Notes: a model not told the origin generated them from the sequence alone. Numbered from the stretch's first letter, positions 1 to 10,777 are shown. The stretch: 64,000 nt of DNA from Takakia lepidozioides (GCA_030704615.1 CM060734.1:19716001-19780000), one strand, 5' to 3'. Program-made: numbers and translations.

Positions 1-99
1 CTGGTTCCGTGAACGAAATGTATGTGTTTGTCCTAAATGCAAAGTCTTCACACGGTAACCTGGAAACCAGCGTGGGAAGCGGGCATGGCTCGTATGTGT

Positions 100-1140
100 T
101 CAAAGAGAATTTGGCGGAGCCCTACGTGAGGTGTCCCGCTGCAGAAGGGTGATGACTTCTCCGTAGCCTAGTGTGGCTTGGTGAATGAATTGGTCTCTCT
201 TACCGTCGCAACACATAATTACAAGGTATATGTAATATTGATGCTTGCAGGGGACCCACTTCCCTCTCATGCCGAGAGCGCCCTCACGCATCGTTACAAA
301 ATCCGGACAAGTGCAAGTAGGGAAATTCCCCACGGTAACCTGATATTCTTTGCCATGAAGAACTGAGCCAATAGACAGCACTGTGTAAATCCGTCCATAC
401 CCCGGGGCAGGGACTTCGGTGATACGAGCCACCCGAGCCTGCAAAATTCTAGCCGATTCCATCTTGCATTCGTGATCTGCACCCGAAGCGACACGGCGCA
501 CTGTTTTTCCATCTCTTTTTGTTGGGTGGGAGTCGGCACCGGGTGGAGGCATTGCCGGAGCATGTGGCACATCTGTGCCGACAGTGCACAAGGGCACCAC
601 CCGGGACCGTGCAAGACAAAACCCTCCCTCCTCCAGCATGCTTATCTCGGTTGTTGACAGCGACGTCCCAAGTTTCACAGGCCAAATTGCGGGGGGGGGG
701 GGTTTCATTATCACCGAAGGACGAACTGTTCCCTTGACGCATCGTGCCATATCGTCTGGGCAGAACCAGAACTTGTGGTCCTTTGACTCCCCACTATGAT
801 AAGGTCGGAACAACCCTGTGAATGTTGGAGCTGGAGTCCCCCTGGAGCCTTTGCATATTTTTGATTTGCATTTCTTGAAAGAGGGGGTCCGAATTGCCAT
901 GCAAGCAACTCTAGATCCTGGTGGGGTGCGTTCTATATGCCACTCACTATCAATGCAATCAGATTCCTGCACCATGGCCACCACCTCCTCCAATGGGATT
1001 CCTGCTGCTGTGCTTGCATGTTCTGCACCTGCTCCACTGGAGGAGGACCCACCTGGGAAGGGGGGCACACGACTTAGTCTGCACTGGAGACACCTTTGGC
1101 ACAGAGAAATTGACCCTGTCTGGGCGATGGGAATCTCCAT
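100..1140 (-). pseudogene. C-terminal MULE segment with SWIM zinc finger
   Basis: A 346-codon open frame. Its downstream part carries CTCPDF, about 15 residues, then CKHQYY (roughly positions 235-325), giving the CxC...CxH zinc-binding pattern of SWIM domains. The upstream part is rich in Ser, Gly and Cys and has no recognisable fold. A SWIM finger closing a transposase-like chain fits a MULE. The frame does not join directly to the catalytic region at 1766-2557; a short segment in another frame lies between. A run of 12 G at 691-702 lies inside the frame and could be a slippage or assembly error. The first Met of the open frame is unlikely to be a real start. Confidence 0.6.
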
Positions 1141-1379
1141 CTGACCCTGGAAGAGTGTTCAATTTCCTTTTGCATGATCCAAATCTTTCCTCGCCTTCCA
1201 AATGAGGGAGCCTGGATTGCAAAGGGGAGCCTTCAGTGCACCTGTTCAGAGCTCTGGCCATCTTCGATGGGTCTCTACTCGCAGCCCTTAGCATCAACAA
1301 AGTCGTACCGGGGCCCTTGCCTCCACCCCGATCCCATCAGAAAATACCTGTTTGTTGTGTAAGTGCCCGCACCATGTCA

Positions 1380-1760
1380 TCAGCAGTGGCCAATACAAGT
1401 CACGACCTGCTTGGTAGATTGCTGCATCCAGGCGTTGTGAACAGTCTCCGCCAAATTACAGGATGGCATGTCGGCCAAGTCCTCCAAGGACATGTCCTGT
1501 AGGAGGCATTGCATGGAAATGTGAGGACGAAAGAAATGGAAGAGGTTCTGCAAGCGACAATCCAAAACCCCAAATGAACAGGCACGATGCAATTTTGTTT
1601 TTTTGGGATTGAAGAGGCTTACCGTCGTCATGAAAGCTCCCCACTGTTGTACCTGAAGTGCCAGAAACCAACCAGTCCTCCAACTCCTTCAGTGGATACC
1701 AGTAGCAGCACCAGAGGAGAACCACCAAGCCCGGATTGCCTGGTAAGTGCTCTGAGCTTC
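1380..1760 (-). pseudogene. MULE transposase, segment linking catalytic core and SWIM region
   Basis: The minus-strand frame contains CNLAETVHNAWMQQS, a motif typical of the region just after the catalytic core in MULE-type proteins of plants and algae. It is offset in frame from the core at 1766-2557 and from the SWIM segment, so at least two frame changes, or unrecognised introns, separate the three parts. Confidence 0.45.
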
Positions 1761-1765
1761 TCCCA

Positions 1766-2557
1766 TTAAGGTGGCATTTTTGTACTTGAGACAGAGCCTT
1801 CTGTGCTCCAACTGAAGGTCAGGGCGAATGCAGCGCTTTGTATGACGTGCCAGAGATTGACTCCAATGGAAGAGGCATGTGCGCTCCCTATTTCCATTGG
1901 GACCTTAGGATCCCCCGAACCAAACACGCGCCGCACTGCATTGAAATTTGCCTGTGCACTATCAGCAAATGAAGCCCGCAAAATTTGTGTCTGTATTCCA
2001 TTGCGCTGCATGACGGCCAGGAGCGAATTCCACATGAGCATCTGGGATTCAGTGTCCTCCGACTGCATATCACAAATTGCTATTGAGAGCACACTCTGGT
2101 ACGCTGGATCATACACATGGCACGCCATGGTTGTCCAACCCTTCACCCGTTTGCAGTGATCAAACATCAACCAACATTTAGCCAAATCTCCTCCAGGTTG
2201 CATTCGGCGGACAATGCTCACACCACTGCCTTCGCCCACTGCGGACATCTTGAACAAATACACCTTGGACGAGCCCTGGCCAGGGAAGATACTGTTTTGA
2301 ATGAATTCATAGCGACTTCTCCGTTTGAGGTCCATAATGTTGTCCATGAATCCAGCAGTGCTTGTGCCGACTCTGAGTGCATTCACCTGGTTTCGAATAT
2401 TGGGAGAGCTCAACACGGAGAAATGGTCCATCACTGCATCAAGCGAATCTGCATCCAGCATTGGTTGTGTCGAATCCCCTTCACCCAGTATGTGTTTTTC
2501 CAGGAAAGCCTTGCTAGCTGCAAGCGCTATTAGCAGAAGGTTTTGCACAAGGGGCAT
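1766..2557 (-). pseudogene. MULE transposase catalytic region
   Basis: A 263-codon frame. The central part reads WLMFDHCKRVKGWTTMACHVYDPAY, then CDMQSEDTESQ, then FADSAQANFNAVRRVFGSGD about 50 residues on. This layout, with Asp in the first beta strand, Asp/Glu in the second block and an ADSAQANF-type third block, is what RNase H-like MULE transposase domains look like. Residues around 100-200 of the frame are the best preserved. The N-terminal 60 residues are weakly conserved. I cannot confirm that the DDE triad is intact. It adjoins the Cys/His segment upstream. Confidence 0.6.
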
Positions 2558-2561
2558 TGTG

Positions 2562-2816
2562 GAACTCCTGCTTCAGCAGATTTCTAGCGATGTCCACGCT
2601 ATCCCTCCCTGCAACTTCCTTTGGACACAGATGCTCGTGTGCACCCATATGAATGCAGGCACGAGTCATTGTCTTGCATCGGTGTGCCACCTGGTACATA
2701 CGAGCGTGGCACACAGAAACACAGGACGGGGAAAGTTTGCAGAACCTGCACACAAAGTATTGGTCTTGGGAGGGGCAAGTCCTGGGGTGAAAGGATTCAG
2801 GGGCACACCTTCCCAC
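2562..2816 (-). pseudogene. N-terminal Cys/His-rich segment of the MULE protein
   Basis: The minus-strand frame contains FVCRFCKLSPSC and then CHARMYQVAHRC, TRACIHMGAHEHLCP. The C(P/H)ARMYxV...M(T/S)RACIHxGxHxH pattern resembles the FLYWCH/WRKY-like DNA-binding N-termini of MULE proteins. It lies immediately upstream of the catalytic region in a different frame. Confidence 0.4.
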
Positions 2817-3420
2817 TCACTTTCGTTGGTTGAGCGCTGTTCTCATCCGAGGGCAAGAAATATTCAGGCACTTGCAATGCCCAACGCAAACCGACCTTTG
2901 AAATTTCAATCCAATGTCGTTGTGGATGTTCGACGTTTTTGTCCTGCACCAAGGGTGTCCGTCATGTTTCTTGTCCATGCCCTACAGAAGCCCAGCCAGT
3001 CCATTGGAAGACGTGGGAGGGTTGAGCTCAAACAAGATGTCCCCATCAAACTCTGCTGGCACGTATTGAACCCGCTGCACACGAAGGACTCCCAATCAAC
3101 AAAACGCAGCTCGCTCTTGCACCCAGCACCCCTGCGAGGGCTTTCAATTTTGGAATGACACTCGTTATCTCTTGCAATTCGTCATCATCCAAGAATGGAG
3201 TCTGCACTGGCGGAGGAATCTCAGAAACATCCTTCGAGGACGAGTCTGAAAGAGTCACGAATGTAGTGGATGTGCTCACCTCTTGTTTCACATGAACTGT
3301 GCCCTTTTGCTGCACGACCGATGCTGCAGTTCCAGGGGTAATGACTGATCCTGCTGATTGTCTTCTCTCTTTTCCAAGGACACGGTATGTGCCTGGAAGG
3401 ACTCTCCACTTCCTTCCACA

Positions 3421-3630
3421 CTACTCGCCAACCAATGGTTTCTCCAAAATCCAAATTCCCATCCTTTCATATACCTCTTTCTGAACAAGCAGAGAACCCA
3501 ATTCCAAGTGGGAAACTGTAACCAGCTCATCCTCATGAACAACTGCAAACCCATCGTCGTCTGCAGTGGCAGTCAGTGGAAGACTACCTGCATTGGAATG
3601 AAATCGGGCGAGTCTATCTCTCCTCGACAT
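3421..3630 (-). pseudogene. Possible N-terminus of the MULE gene
   Basis: A 69-codon minus-strand frame starting MSRRDRLARFHSNAG and ending with VYERMGIWILEKPLVGE. It is the most upstream stretch that reads like coding sequence in this element. No domain was recognised, and assignment to the MULE rests on position and strand only. Confidence 0.25.
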
Positions 3631-5017
3631 GTTTTCCCTACGCTGACCGAAAGTTGCGATTCACAACGGAATCCCCGAACTGATAGCCCGTAATTCTCGA
3701 AAGGGGATCCACCACACAAACAAATTGAGGTCAACAAGGGTAGCACTAACCCAAAGGCTGCGGGCGATGCATCAAAGGATGTAGGAATGACATGCACTGA
3801 AACTTTGCAGACAACCACGCTGAGAGACACCAACCAAAAAACTGTTTTCAAAGACAAGAAGCCACAAGAAGCCGTGCTGTTTTTGGTGAAAACAAACCCT
3901 GAACATGACATGAAACCATCCATTATGGAAAGACGGCAACAACCCTGGAGAGCAGTAAACAGGAAGACCCCGAATGTAATGAGGTTGTGCTGGCCAGAAG
4001 AGCACACACAAACACTGACACTCCAAGAGTCACCTCGCACGGATGTGTGCAACACAAGATCATTTCCGACCAACCCTTTATACCGAATGACCCCATGGCG
4101 ACGATGACGGAAAAATGCAAACCACAGGGTAGGCAGTACGACACACGTGGATGCATATGTGAAGCATAACATTTATGGCGAATCTGCAAGAACTGCTCGA
4201 AATTGAACTAGCATTAGATTTCTACGGCACTTCCGAATTTGAAAAATGCAAGAAGGCCGCCATGTATTGGCAGGCAGCGAAGTACATCTGACATATATCA
4301 CAAGTACATGCAACGGATGTACATATTTTCTAGCACTTTATTTCTTGGATAATACAAAGACGCCGAAATGGATGAATTCCGTTCGCACACAATAACAACA
4401 CCCGCATCCAAATACGGTTGACAATGTCCAATTTTGATTTTGGTTACATGCCATAGCAACCTTGTTGCAAACGTCAAACTGGAGAGCTCTAGAGGCATCG
4501 TGGGGAGCCCTTGTTTCCAGCGGAGGAGAGAGAAGGAAGTCATTATACTTCACGAGCTCTAGAACAAGAATAGAGCCAGATATAGAATGAGGATGGAAAG
4601 AGTGGACGAAGAGGAAAAGGCGGAAGAAGAGGGCAAAGAGGAAAGTATGGCGATGGAAGAGCAGGAATCCGGAGAAGAACAGCAGCCTGCCATAGTTCCA
4701 AGAACAGGTGAGGAGGACACTGCATCCGAGGAGAGACAGACGCCGAAGATGATGTTGATGCTGGCCTCACGAAGAACCTCATAGTGGAAGAGAGGATGGG
4801 GAGATGCTCCAGAACATGCGATGCGTGGAGAGCAGTCCGAAGCGCAAAGGGTCCCCGGCGATTGGGGAGTCTTCTGGAGCAGCCAAAAAAAAGGTTCAAT
4901 CTTTGAAACCCACCTTTGTGCTTCATTGCTGATGTGAACCCAGTTGAGATTATATTTCGATATGAACATAGTCTACACACGGCATCTCTGCCAGGTTGCA
5001 TCAACCGCGAACAAGAA
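3631..5017. other. Non-coding stretch between the MULE and the tandem repeat
   Basis: No supported gene. Open frames here (for example a 65-codon Glu-rich plus-strand frame at 4587 and its Ser/Leu-rich reverse) follow from a purine-biased tract at 4587-4720 and show no domain. The stretch may hold the MULE's upstream terminus, but no inverted repeat was seen. Confidence 0.4.
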
Positions 5018-6990
5018 GCTCAAACAGTGTGCGTTGACGCACACTGTTTGAGCCTTCCATTTTGCTTGCTTGTTGATGTGCGAAACGGCCAAATTGGGGA
5101 ACTAGGGCAGGTTCGATCCACCACGAATTGGAAGCTCAAACAGTGTGCGTTGACGCACACTGTTTGAGCCCCCCATTTTACTTGGTTGTTGGTGTGCAAA
5201 ACGGCCAGATAGGGCCACTATGCCCGGTTCAATCCTCCACTATTTGGAAGCTCAAACAGTGTGCGGCAATGCACACTGTTTGAGCCCCCCTTATCATTGT
5301 TCTTCTCACAAAAAATTACCCAGCCAGGGTATCTCTTTGAGGTTCAATCATCAATTTCCTGGTAGCTCCAGCAGTGTGCGTCAACGCACACTGTTTGAGC
5401 TCACCTTGTCATTGTTTTTTTTGTTTCAAAATCGGCCACACAGGGCGTGTCTCTGAGGATCAATGAACACTTACCTGGTAGCTCAAACAATGTGCGTTGG
5501 CACACACTGTTTGAGCCCACCTTCTCATTGATTTTCATCTGAAAAACGGCCACAAACGGCATGTATTTGAGGATCAATCATCGGCAGCTCAAACAGTGTG
5601 CGAACGTACATTTTGAGCTCACCTTGTCATTGCCTTTGTCATCTGAAAATTGGCCACATAGTATGTATTTGAGGATCAATCATCACTTACCTGGCAGCTC
5701 AAACAGTGTGCGTCAACGCACACTGTTTGAGCTCACCTTGTCATTGTTTTTTTCGTTTGAAAATCGGCCACATAGGGCATGTCTCTGAGGATCAATGAAC
5801 ACTTACCTGGCAGCTCAAACAGTGTGCGTTGGCGCCACTGTTTGAGCCCACCTTCTCATTGTTTTTTCATTGGAAATCGGCCACAAAGGGCATGTATTTG
5901 ATGATCAATGAACACTTACCTGCAAACAGTCATGGAAAGGCCACATCAATCATCACTTACCTGGCAGCTCAAACAGTGTGCGTCAACGCACACTGTTTGA
6001 GCCACCTTTCTTTGTTTTTTTTCCATTTAAATTCGGCCACAAAGGGCATGTATTTGAGGATCAATGAACACTTACCTGGCAGCTCAAATAGTGTGCGTCA
6101 ACGCACACTGTTTGAGCCCACTTCTCAAAAATCGGCCACACAGGCATGTAACTGAGGATCAATTTACCTAGCAGCTCAAACCATTGGCGCACACTGTTTG
6201 AGCCCAACTTCTCATTATTTTTTCATCTGAAAAAAACAACAGCATGTATTTGAGGATCAATCATCACTACCTGGCAGCTCAAACAGTGTGTGTCAACGCA
6301 CACTGTTTGAGCATTGCCTTTGTCATCTGAAATCGGCCACATAGGGCATGTATTTGAGGATCAATCACACTTACCTGGCAGCTCAAACAGTGTGCGTCAA
6401 CGCACACTGTTTGAGCTCACCTTGTCATTGCCTTTTCATCTGAAAATCGGCCACATAGGGTATGTATTTGAGGATCAATCATCACTTACCTGGCAGCTCA
6501 AACAGTGTGCGTCAACGCACACTGTTTGAGCCCCTTGTCATTGTTTTTTTCCTGTGATATTCGGCAACACAGGGTACGTCTGTGAGGATCACACTTACCT
6601 GGCAGCTCAAACAGTGTGCGTCAACGCACACTGTTTGAGCTCACATTTCTTTGTTTTTTTCATCTGAAAATCGGCCACTAGGGCATGTCTTGAGGTTCAA
6701 TGAACAGGGAGGTTCATTTACCTGGCAGCTCAAACAGTGTGCGTCAACGCACACTGTTTGAGCCCACCTTGTCATTGTTTTTTTCTTGTGAAATTCGGCA
6801 TCAGGGGCATGTCTTTGAGGTTCAATGCACACTTACCAGGCAGCTCAAGTGCGTCAACGCACACTGTTTGAGCCCCACTGTTGAGGCCCACCTTGTCATT
6901 GCTTTTTCATTTGAATAGGGCCAAAATATCATGTTCAAAACACTTGAATTTGGAAGCTGAAACATTGTGCGGCAACGCACGTGTTTTCGG
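5018..6990. repeat. Tandem array of ~18 units, ~116 bp each, every unit with a 36 bp hairpin
   Basis: Each unit has a near-perfect inverted repeat with 17 nt arms (GCTCAAACAGTGTGCGT and its complement) around a 2 nt centre, followed by a T-rich spacer that is itself conserved (TTGTCATTG, T-run, ATCGGCCACA, GGGCATGTATTTGAGGATCAA, CACTTACCTGGCA). Hairpins start at 5018, 5134, 5250, 5365, 5481, 5587, 5697, 5813, 5967, 6082, 6174, 6277, 6381, 6495, 6605, 6728, 6843 and 6955; the first five are 115-116 bp apart. Outer units (6174, 6843, 6955) are degenerate and the central ones nearly identical, as expected from unequal exchange. The stems are far better conserved than the spacers. It ends about 100 bp before copy A begins. 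Confidence 0.95.
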
Positions 6991-7229
6991 CCCCCACAAT
7001 GCTTGTTTTTGGAGAAATTTGGCCACACAGGGCCTGTCTGCCATGCTCAAACACCATCGTTTCATGCCTCTTTCTTATATCAATTTGAATGAACAACCCT
7101 GCAGGAGGAGATGCAAAGTGTGGCGGAGGAGATCCCTTCGGGCAGGGGAGGAGATCATTGTTGATGTTGACGATGAGTTCTATGAAAGCAAAGTTGCTGA
7201 GATGCTGGGGGGGGTCGAAGGTAAACTCT

Positions 7230-7690
7230 CAGCTTGTGGTGCAAAGTATGCTTGCCCGGGTGGGAGGTTGAAGATTCCCTGTGTAGGGTTGGTTTCATGC
7301 CCGTCGTTCGGCCACCCCTCATCAGGACATTCTCAGCTGGAGGCCGAGTTTGTCATGGGTATTTGGATGGATCCGCAGTCTTTTACGTTTCTACAAGGAT
7401 TCCAGAGGCAATGAGCTCCTTGTGGATGAGTCAATCGTGGACTCCTGGGATCCCATTTGGAGACAGGTGAACGAATCCTTCGAACTTCTTCTCTCCAGGA
7501 AACCTTCCACCCGGGCATTTTTCAGGGAAGATGTTTCACGTTTGGGATGGCAACCACCGGTTGCTTGCATGGATGGCTGTCATTGGAGCTGCACTCACAG
7601 GAGGAAGAGTGGTACTCTGTTCGATCGATGGTGCTGGATTATGACGGGAACATGATGGGTCTTCTGACGGCAATGAATGATGTGAACTGG
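7230..7690 (+). pseudogene. Copy A ParB-like N-terminal segment with DGNHR motif
   Basis: SLCRVGFMPVVRPPL and GYLDGSAVFYVS (about 7270-7390) match copy B's IPLCRMVSLPIVRQALPG and GYRLGSPAFYVS. Then VDESIVDSWDPIWRQ (about 7420-7470) matches copy B's TAEELSTWDTHWHTH. At 7537-7572 comes HVWDGNHRLLAW; DGNHR is encoded at 7546-7560. Finally EEWYSVRSMVLDYDG. The pattern 'xIPL...VR...L...G...FxV...DGxHRxxAW' is that of ParB N-terminal / ParB-like nuclease domains, in which the (D/G)GxHR arginine binds or hydrolyses nucleotide. Three reading frames are needed, so the segment is not translatable as it stands. An insertion of about 45 residues separates the two halves compared with bacterial ParB. Confidence 0.5.
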
Positions 7691-7779
7691 TTGTTTCTCA
7701 TTCTACATGTTCCACTTGTGGTTCCGTGTTCTTTGATTCAAGTCCTTGAATTTCATTCTGACTTTCAGATATCATTCTG

Positions 7780-8895
7780 CACAGGGATGGAGACATCGCA
7801 TGTCAAAACGAGTCTGGTTCACACACTGTATAGGATACAAAGGATCGGGCAAATGCCCTTGACCAACTTCAAGATCATCCTTTCAGCAGAGACGTACAAG
7901 AAGTGCGAAAGCTCCAAGACATCGGAAACGTGGTACTCGTTGACCCGTGAGGCTTTCATGGAGACATGTAACGGTGAGATACATCTTCCTTCATCTGGCC
8001 TTTCCATATTCTGCTTCCACAGTTTGTTTCTGTTTGTTTCCCTTGACCTTGGGTTGATGCAACTCTCGTGCATTCCCTTGCAGCAAGACATTGCAGATGC
8101 AGGGAGCGTGGCAAACTGGAATACTACAGCTCAACCCCTGAGGAGAGAAGGACAGCAAAGGGGGTTGAGAGTCACATCCAGAAAGAGATGACCACTACAA
8201 GAAGGACTATAATGAGTGCTTTTGTGAAGCAGCAGTTGAGAATTGCCGGCCCATCATTCGGATCGCAGTTCTCCTGGAGATAAAACCATTATAACAAGCC
8301 AGGCAAGCCAGAGATGGCCCAGGAGAAGTTGCACAGGTTGTCTACTGCCGTTGTGTCTTCAGAACAGAAGGTGAAGTTGCTACAGATATGGAACTCCGAT
8401 CCCACAGTTAGGGATACCCCACATGTTCCCCAGGCCGGAGAAAGAGAAGAAGACCCAGTGTGTCATTCCTGTCAGTGACAATGTGCTGGACACATGGCTT
8501 CACAAGGCCACTTACTGGAGCTAGGTGTGATGTCCTTTCCTGTGTCACTTTTTTCTCTTTCCTGTCCTTCTCTTTCCATTGCCTCTTACATTCGCTGTGA
8601 TTGTTTTGCGGTTCATTCTTGCATTTGAATTGTTTTGCAGTTGGAAGAAAGGGCCCGGTCGGTTCTGCATACTCAGCTGGCTGACTATGGCATCACTATG
8701 ACAGCACCGAAGGTCTCCTTCGAAGCATACATGAGGAAATGGAGAGCCACAGTGTGGCACTCTTGTTTCTTTAGAGAGTTCAGCAAGGAGGGTGGCATCA
8801 GTCGAACAAATGACCTTGACCAGCAAGAAAAAGGAGAGGAAGCCTGGAAACGATGCCTTTACAGGTGCACACCCTGGGCCGTTCAGGCTACTTAG
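7780..8895 (+). pseudogene. Copy A middle exons (helical, ParB/KorB-like position)
   Basis: SHVKTSLVHTLYRIQRIGQ (about 7800-7855) matches copy B's YVHTHMAHMLYRVRKTG. A segment at about 8310-8420 reads EKLHRLSTAVVSSEQKV followed by WNSDPTVRDTPHV, matching copy B's EKLHHLSTACVEAKEKV. After an acceptor at 8640 (ttgcag) the frame from 8641 carries SVLHTQLADYGI and SFEAYMRKWRATVWHSCFFREF, matching copy B's VMHTNSFGLYV and TLEDYVTRFRCAYKDNLFARE. The order matches in both copies. No fold is recognised with confidence; the position after a ParB-like domain suggests a helical DNA-binding part, which is inference only. Confidence 0.45.
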
Positions 8896-9012
8896 TGTGT
8901 TGTGGTTGCAATGTACTGTGCCGCATACTGTTTAAGGGGGTCTTCCTGGTGTGATGGAAAAGCTGAGAGACAATAATTGCATTGCATAATGAGGCTGTCT
9001 CTGTTCCTGCAG

Positions 9013-9700
9013 GTACATAAAGTTTGTTCTCATGGAAGAGAATTTTAGACAAACATCCAGCTTTCGTGGACCTTTGGCTTGTCCCTGCTGGCAACCAGAC
9101 CATGTTACTACTGGGATCTTGCATGACTGGGGCCCAGACCATCTTTCTTCTTGTGGTTGGTATTTGGATTGCCCTCCTTTGAGACCCCAGCTCCGGAGGT
9201 GTCTTTGAGGAGAGAGAATGAGGTTATTGCAGCCACTGCCCAGCAGCCGACCTCGACATTCATGAATGAAATTTGAGGACTCTTGCAGAGAAGGAGCCTC
9301 CCGCTCAGGATACCCCGGGGAAGAAAGGCAAAGGGAAAAGATGTTGCTGGTGTTGTGGGGAAAGGAAGGGGTAGAGGGAAGGTGGCACAAGGGCAGGGAA
9401 GTGTTGCAGATATTGGCCCAGTGGTGCATGTCCAGCAGACTCCACCGCATGGTAGGGGATCCGTGAGAAAGAACAAGGGGTGGTTGATCCCAAGGACCCG
9501 TACCATGCAGTGGAACATCCCACGAGGGTCATTCGCCCTACCAAGTTGGAGATGGCCAACGTCGGGTTCCTTGCCATGATGGAGTCCAAAGAAATCTGAT
9601 TTCAAGGGCGAGCCATCACCAGTGTGGGAGAGGATTGTGGAGTTCCTCGGCACGGTGCGTGTTCTCTTTTGCTTCTTCTCTGCTATGGGCATGGATCGTT
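9013..9700 (+). pseudogene. Copy A exons with CGWYLD and a basic linker
   Basis: An acceptor (ctgcag) at 9012 opens an exon reading RYIKFVLMEENF and ending near CGWYLDCPP; copy B has RYMKYVLLQTG and CPWYLDM after an acceptor at the same place. Downstream (about 9290-9420) comes a Lys/Arg/Gly-rich stretch with GKGRGRGK, AT-hook-like and probably DNA-binding, then NVGFLAMMESKE (about 9555-9600) and WERIVEFLGTV, aligning with copy B's AYMKTMEGLKG and LKMVSFFERV. Several frame changes occur. Confidence 0.4.
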
Positions 9701-9738
9701 TCAATCCTTGAGTATTCCATTGTAATTTTGTTTGCAGG

Positions 9739-10069
9739 CTAAAATGACCAAATCCTGGGTGAACGGGAAGGAGAAGCCATATGCAGCCGAACTCATCTTG
9801 GACATCCCTGATGGGTTGGCAGTCCCGGATGTCCCTCCATCGGGGTGCTTGTCCGGGTTGGAATGCTTTTGATGAGCGCTACTGGCGGTGGGTTTCTCCT
9901 TTTGCAATTTTTTCCTGTCCGATGCAGGTGTTTTGGTGCTCATCCAGTCCATCGACGTTCGTGTCCGTGCACTTACCAGCTATTTGAAAGCCTCGGGCAT
10001 GAGAGTCGTGAAGACATGGAATTGTGTGAACAGCATGTACCTTACGAAGGGGATCGTCCGGGAGAGATG
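9739..10069 (+). pseudogene. Copy A exons around methyltransferase-like motif IV (DIPDG)
   Basis: An acceptor (ttgcag) at 9738 opens AKMTKSWVNGKEKPYAAEL followed by ILDIPDG, with DIPDG at 9801-9815. Copy B has IILDIPDG at the same place. In N6-adenine/N4-cytosine methyltransferases this hydrophobic strand ends in (D/N/S)PP(Y/F/W), so DIPDG is a degenerate motif IV. The next frame reads WNAFDERYW (about 9859-9885); after an intron ending at 9927 follows GVLVLIQS...TWNCVNSMYL, which aligns with copy B's GCVVVLASRGK...KWTCINTLGL. A donor-like GTAAAT follows at about 10070. The frame changes between DIPDG and WNAFDERYW. Confidence 0.45.
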
Positions 10070-10191
10070 GTAAATTTGCCTTCTTCTTCCTCTTGGTGGT
10101 TCTCGGATGGAGTTGTATAGGTCGCTCGAACTCATATGTAGGGGCCTGATTTTTTAAGCTTCTTAGTTCCTTGTGGATGTCCTGTTCGCAG

Positions 10192-10477
10192 ACTCGTTTG
10201 TTTGAAGCTGTTTGTCTCGTCCGAGTGCATCCACCAACGACTCCGGCCGGCATTGCGGAGTTCGCCATCACTCATGGGGGCAAGTTCATAGACGATAGGA
10301 CAGATCCTCCCACGGATGACATGCACTACAACTACGTCGACAACAACGTGTGCTTGCGAAGGGGGAATGGGGTTCCTTGGAGAGGGGCGAGGGAGAGGAG
10401 CCCGGCTTTCATTCAAACGATTGTGGAGTGCTGCACCTACACAGACGCAAGAGTTCTGGATTTGTCAATGGGCACAG
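10192..10477 (+). pseudogene. Copy A exon ending in methyltransferase motif I (first half)
   Basis: An acceptor (gttcgcag) ends at 10191 and a donor (acag|gttctc) begins at 10478. The exon reads TRLFEAVCLVRV... and ends RSPAFIQTIVECC...ARVLDLSMGT, with one base of the next codon. Copy B's exon has RSPAFIQTIMETC...GTVLDLICGT. In beta-class amino-methyltransferases a (K)PxxLxxxII helix precedes the VLDPFxGSGTT loop that binds S-adenosylmethionine; the spacing here is the same. The exon is open throughout. Confidence 0.6.
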
Positions 10478-10592
10478 GTTCTCTCTTCAACATTCACATT
10501 TCATGAGGTTTGATTGAGCTTGCACTTTCAGCACTTCCCACCGTTCCAAATGTGTCTTCAATGTCTGCTTCTTTCATTCTATTCCACTGTAG

Positions 10593-10777
10593 GTGCTTCA
10601 TACCACGCTTGCAAGGCCAGTGCGCGACATCTCTTTGGGATTGAAGGGGATGCTGAGATTTACAAGAACCTCCTGATGGGTTTGGGTGGACACACTTCTC
10701 AAGTCCTTCCGAAGCCCCGTCCCTCTGATATTGATATAGAGGAGACTTTCGACAAGGAGCTGGACTCCGACTTTGCC
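10593..10777 (+). pseudogene. Copy A exon completing motif I and carrying motif II
   Basis: The 115 bp intron 10478-10592 (GT...AG) rejoins the split glycine codon to give GTGAS, followed by ACKASARHLFGIEGDAEIY: a small helix, Arg-His, then a hydrophobic strand ending in an acidic residue, as in motif II of S-adenosylmethionine-dependent methyltransferases, where the acidic residue holds the ribose. Copy B has AGRFSDRHLFAYEEDTGVW. The exon ends at a consensus donor GTGAGT at 10778. Confidence 0.6.

Larger units (their letters stand above)
100..3630 (-). mobile_element. Decayed Mutator-like (MULE) transposase gene, about 3.5 kb
   Basis: Read on the minus strand, a chain of broken frames gives, in order, an N-terminal Cys/His-rich segment, a MULE-type catalytic region and a C-terminal SWIM zinc finger, which is the standard MULE transposase order. 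Frames change several times, so the copy is either a pseudogene or a multi-exon gene whose splice sites I could not assign. No terminal inverted repeat was found: one end is cut by or lies close to the window edge, and the other is undefined upstream of 3630. MULE transposases cut and paste DNA in the nucleus; SWIM domains occur in MULE-derived plant proteins of the FAR1/MUSTANG kind, so a domesticated relative cannot be excluded. Confidence 0.6.

Noticed and set aside
3573-4172. A 199-codon minus-strand open frame rich in Val, Cys, Phe and Ser
   Set aside because: No domain, no similarity to its neighbours and a composition typical of the reverse of non-coding sequence.
4587-5004. Glu-rich plus-strand and Ser/Leu-rich minus-strand frames
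   Set aside because: Both follow from a GAA/GGA-rich tract; they are low-complexity mirror images with no conserved motif.
5018-6990. CRISPR-like look: 36 bp palindromic repeats at regular spacing
   Set aside because: The ~80 bp spacers are themselves repeats of one another, the genome is eukaryotic and no cas gene is present. It is a tandem satellite.
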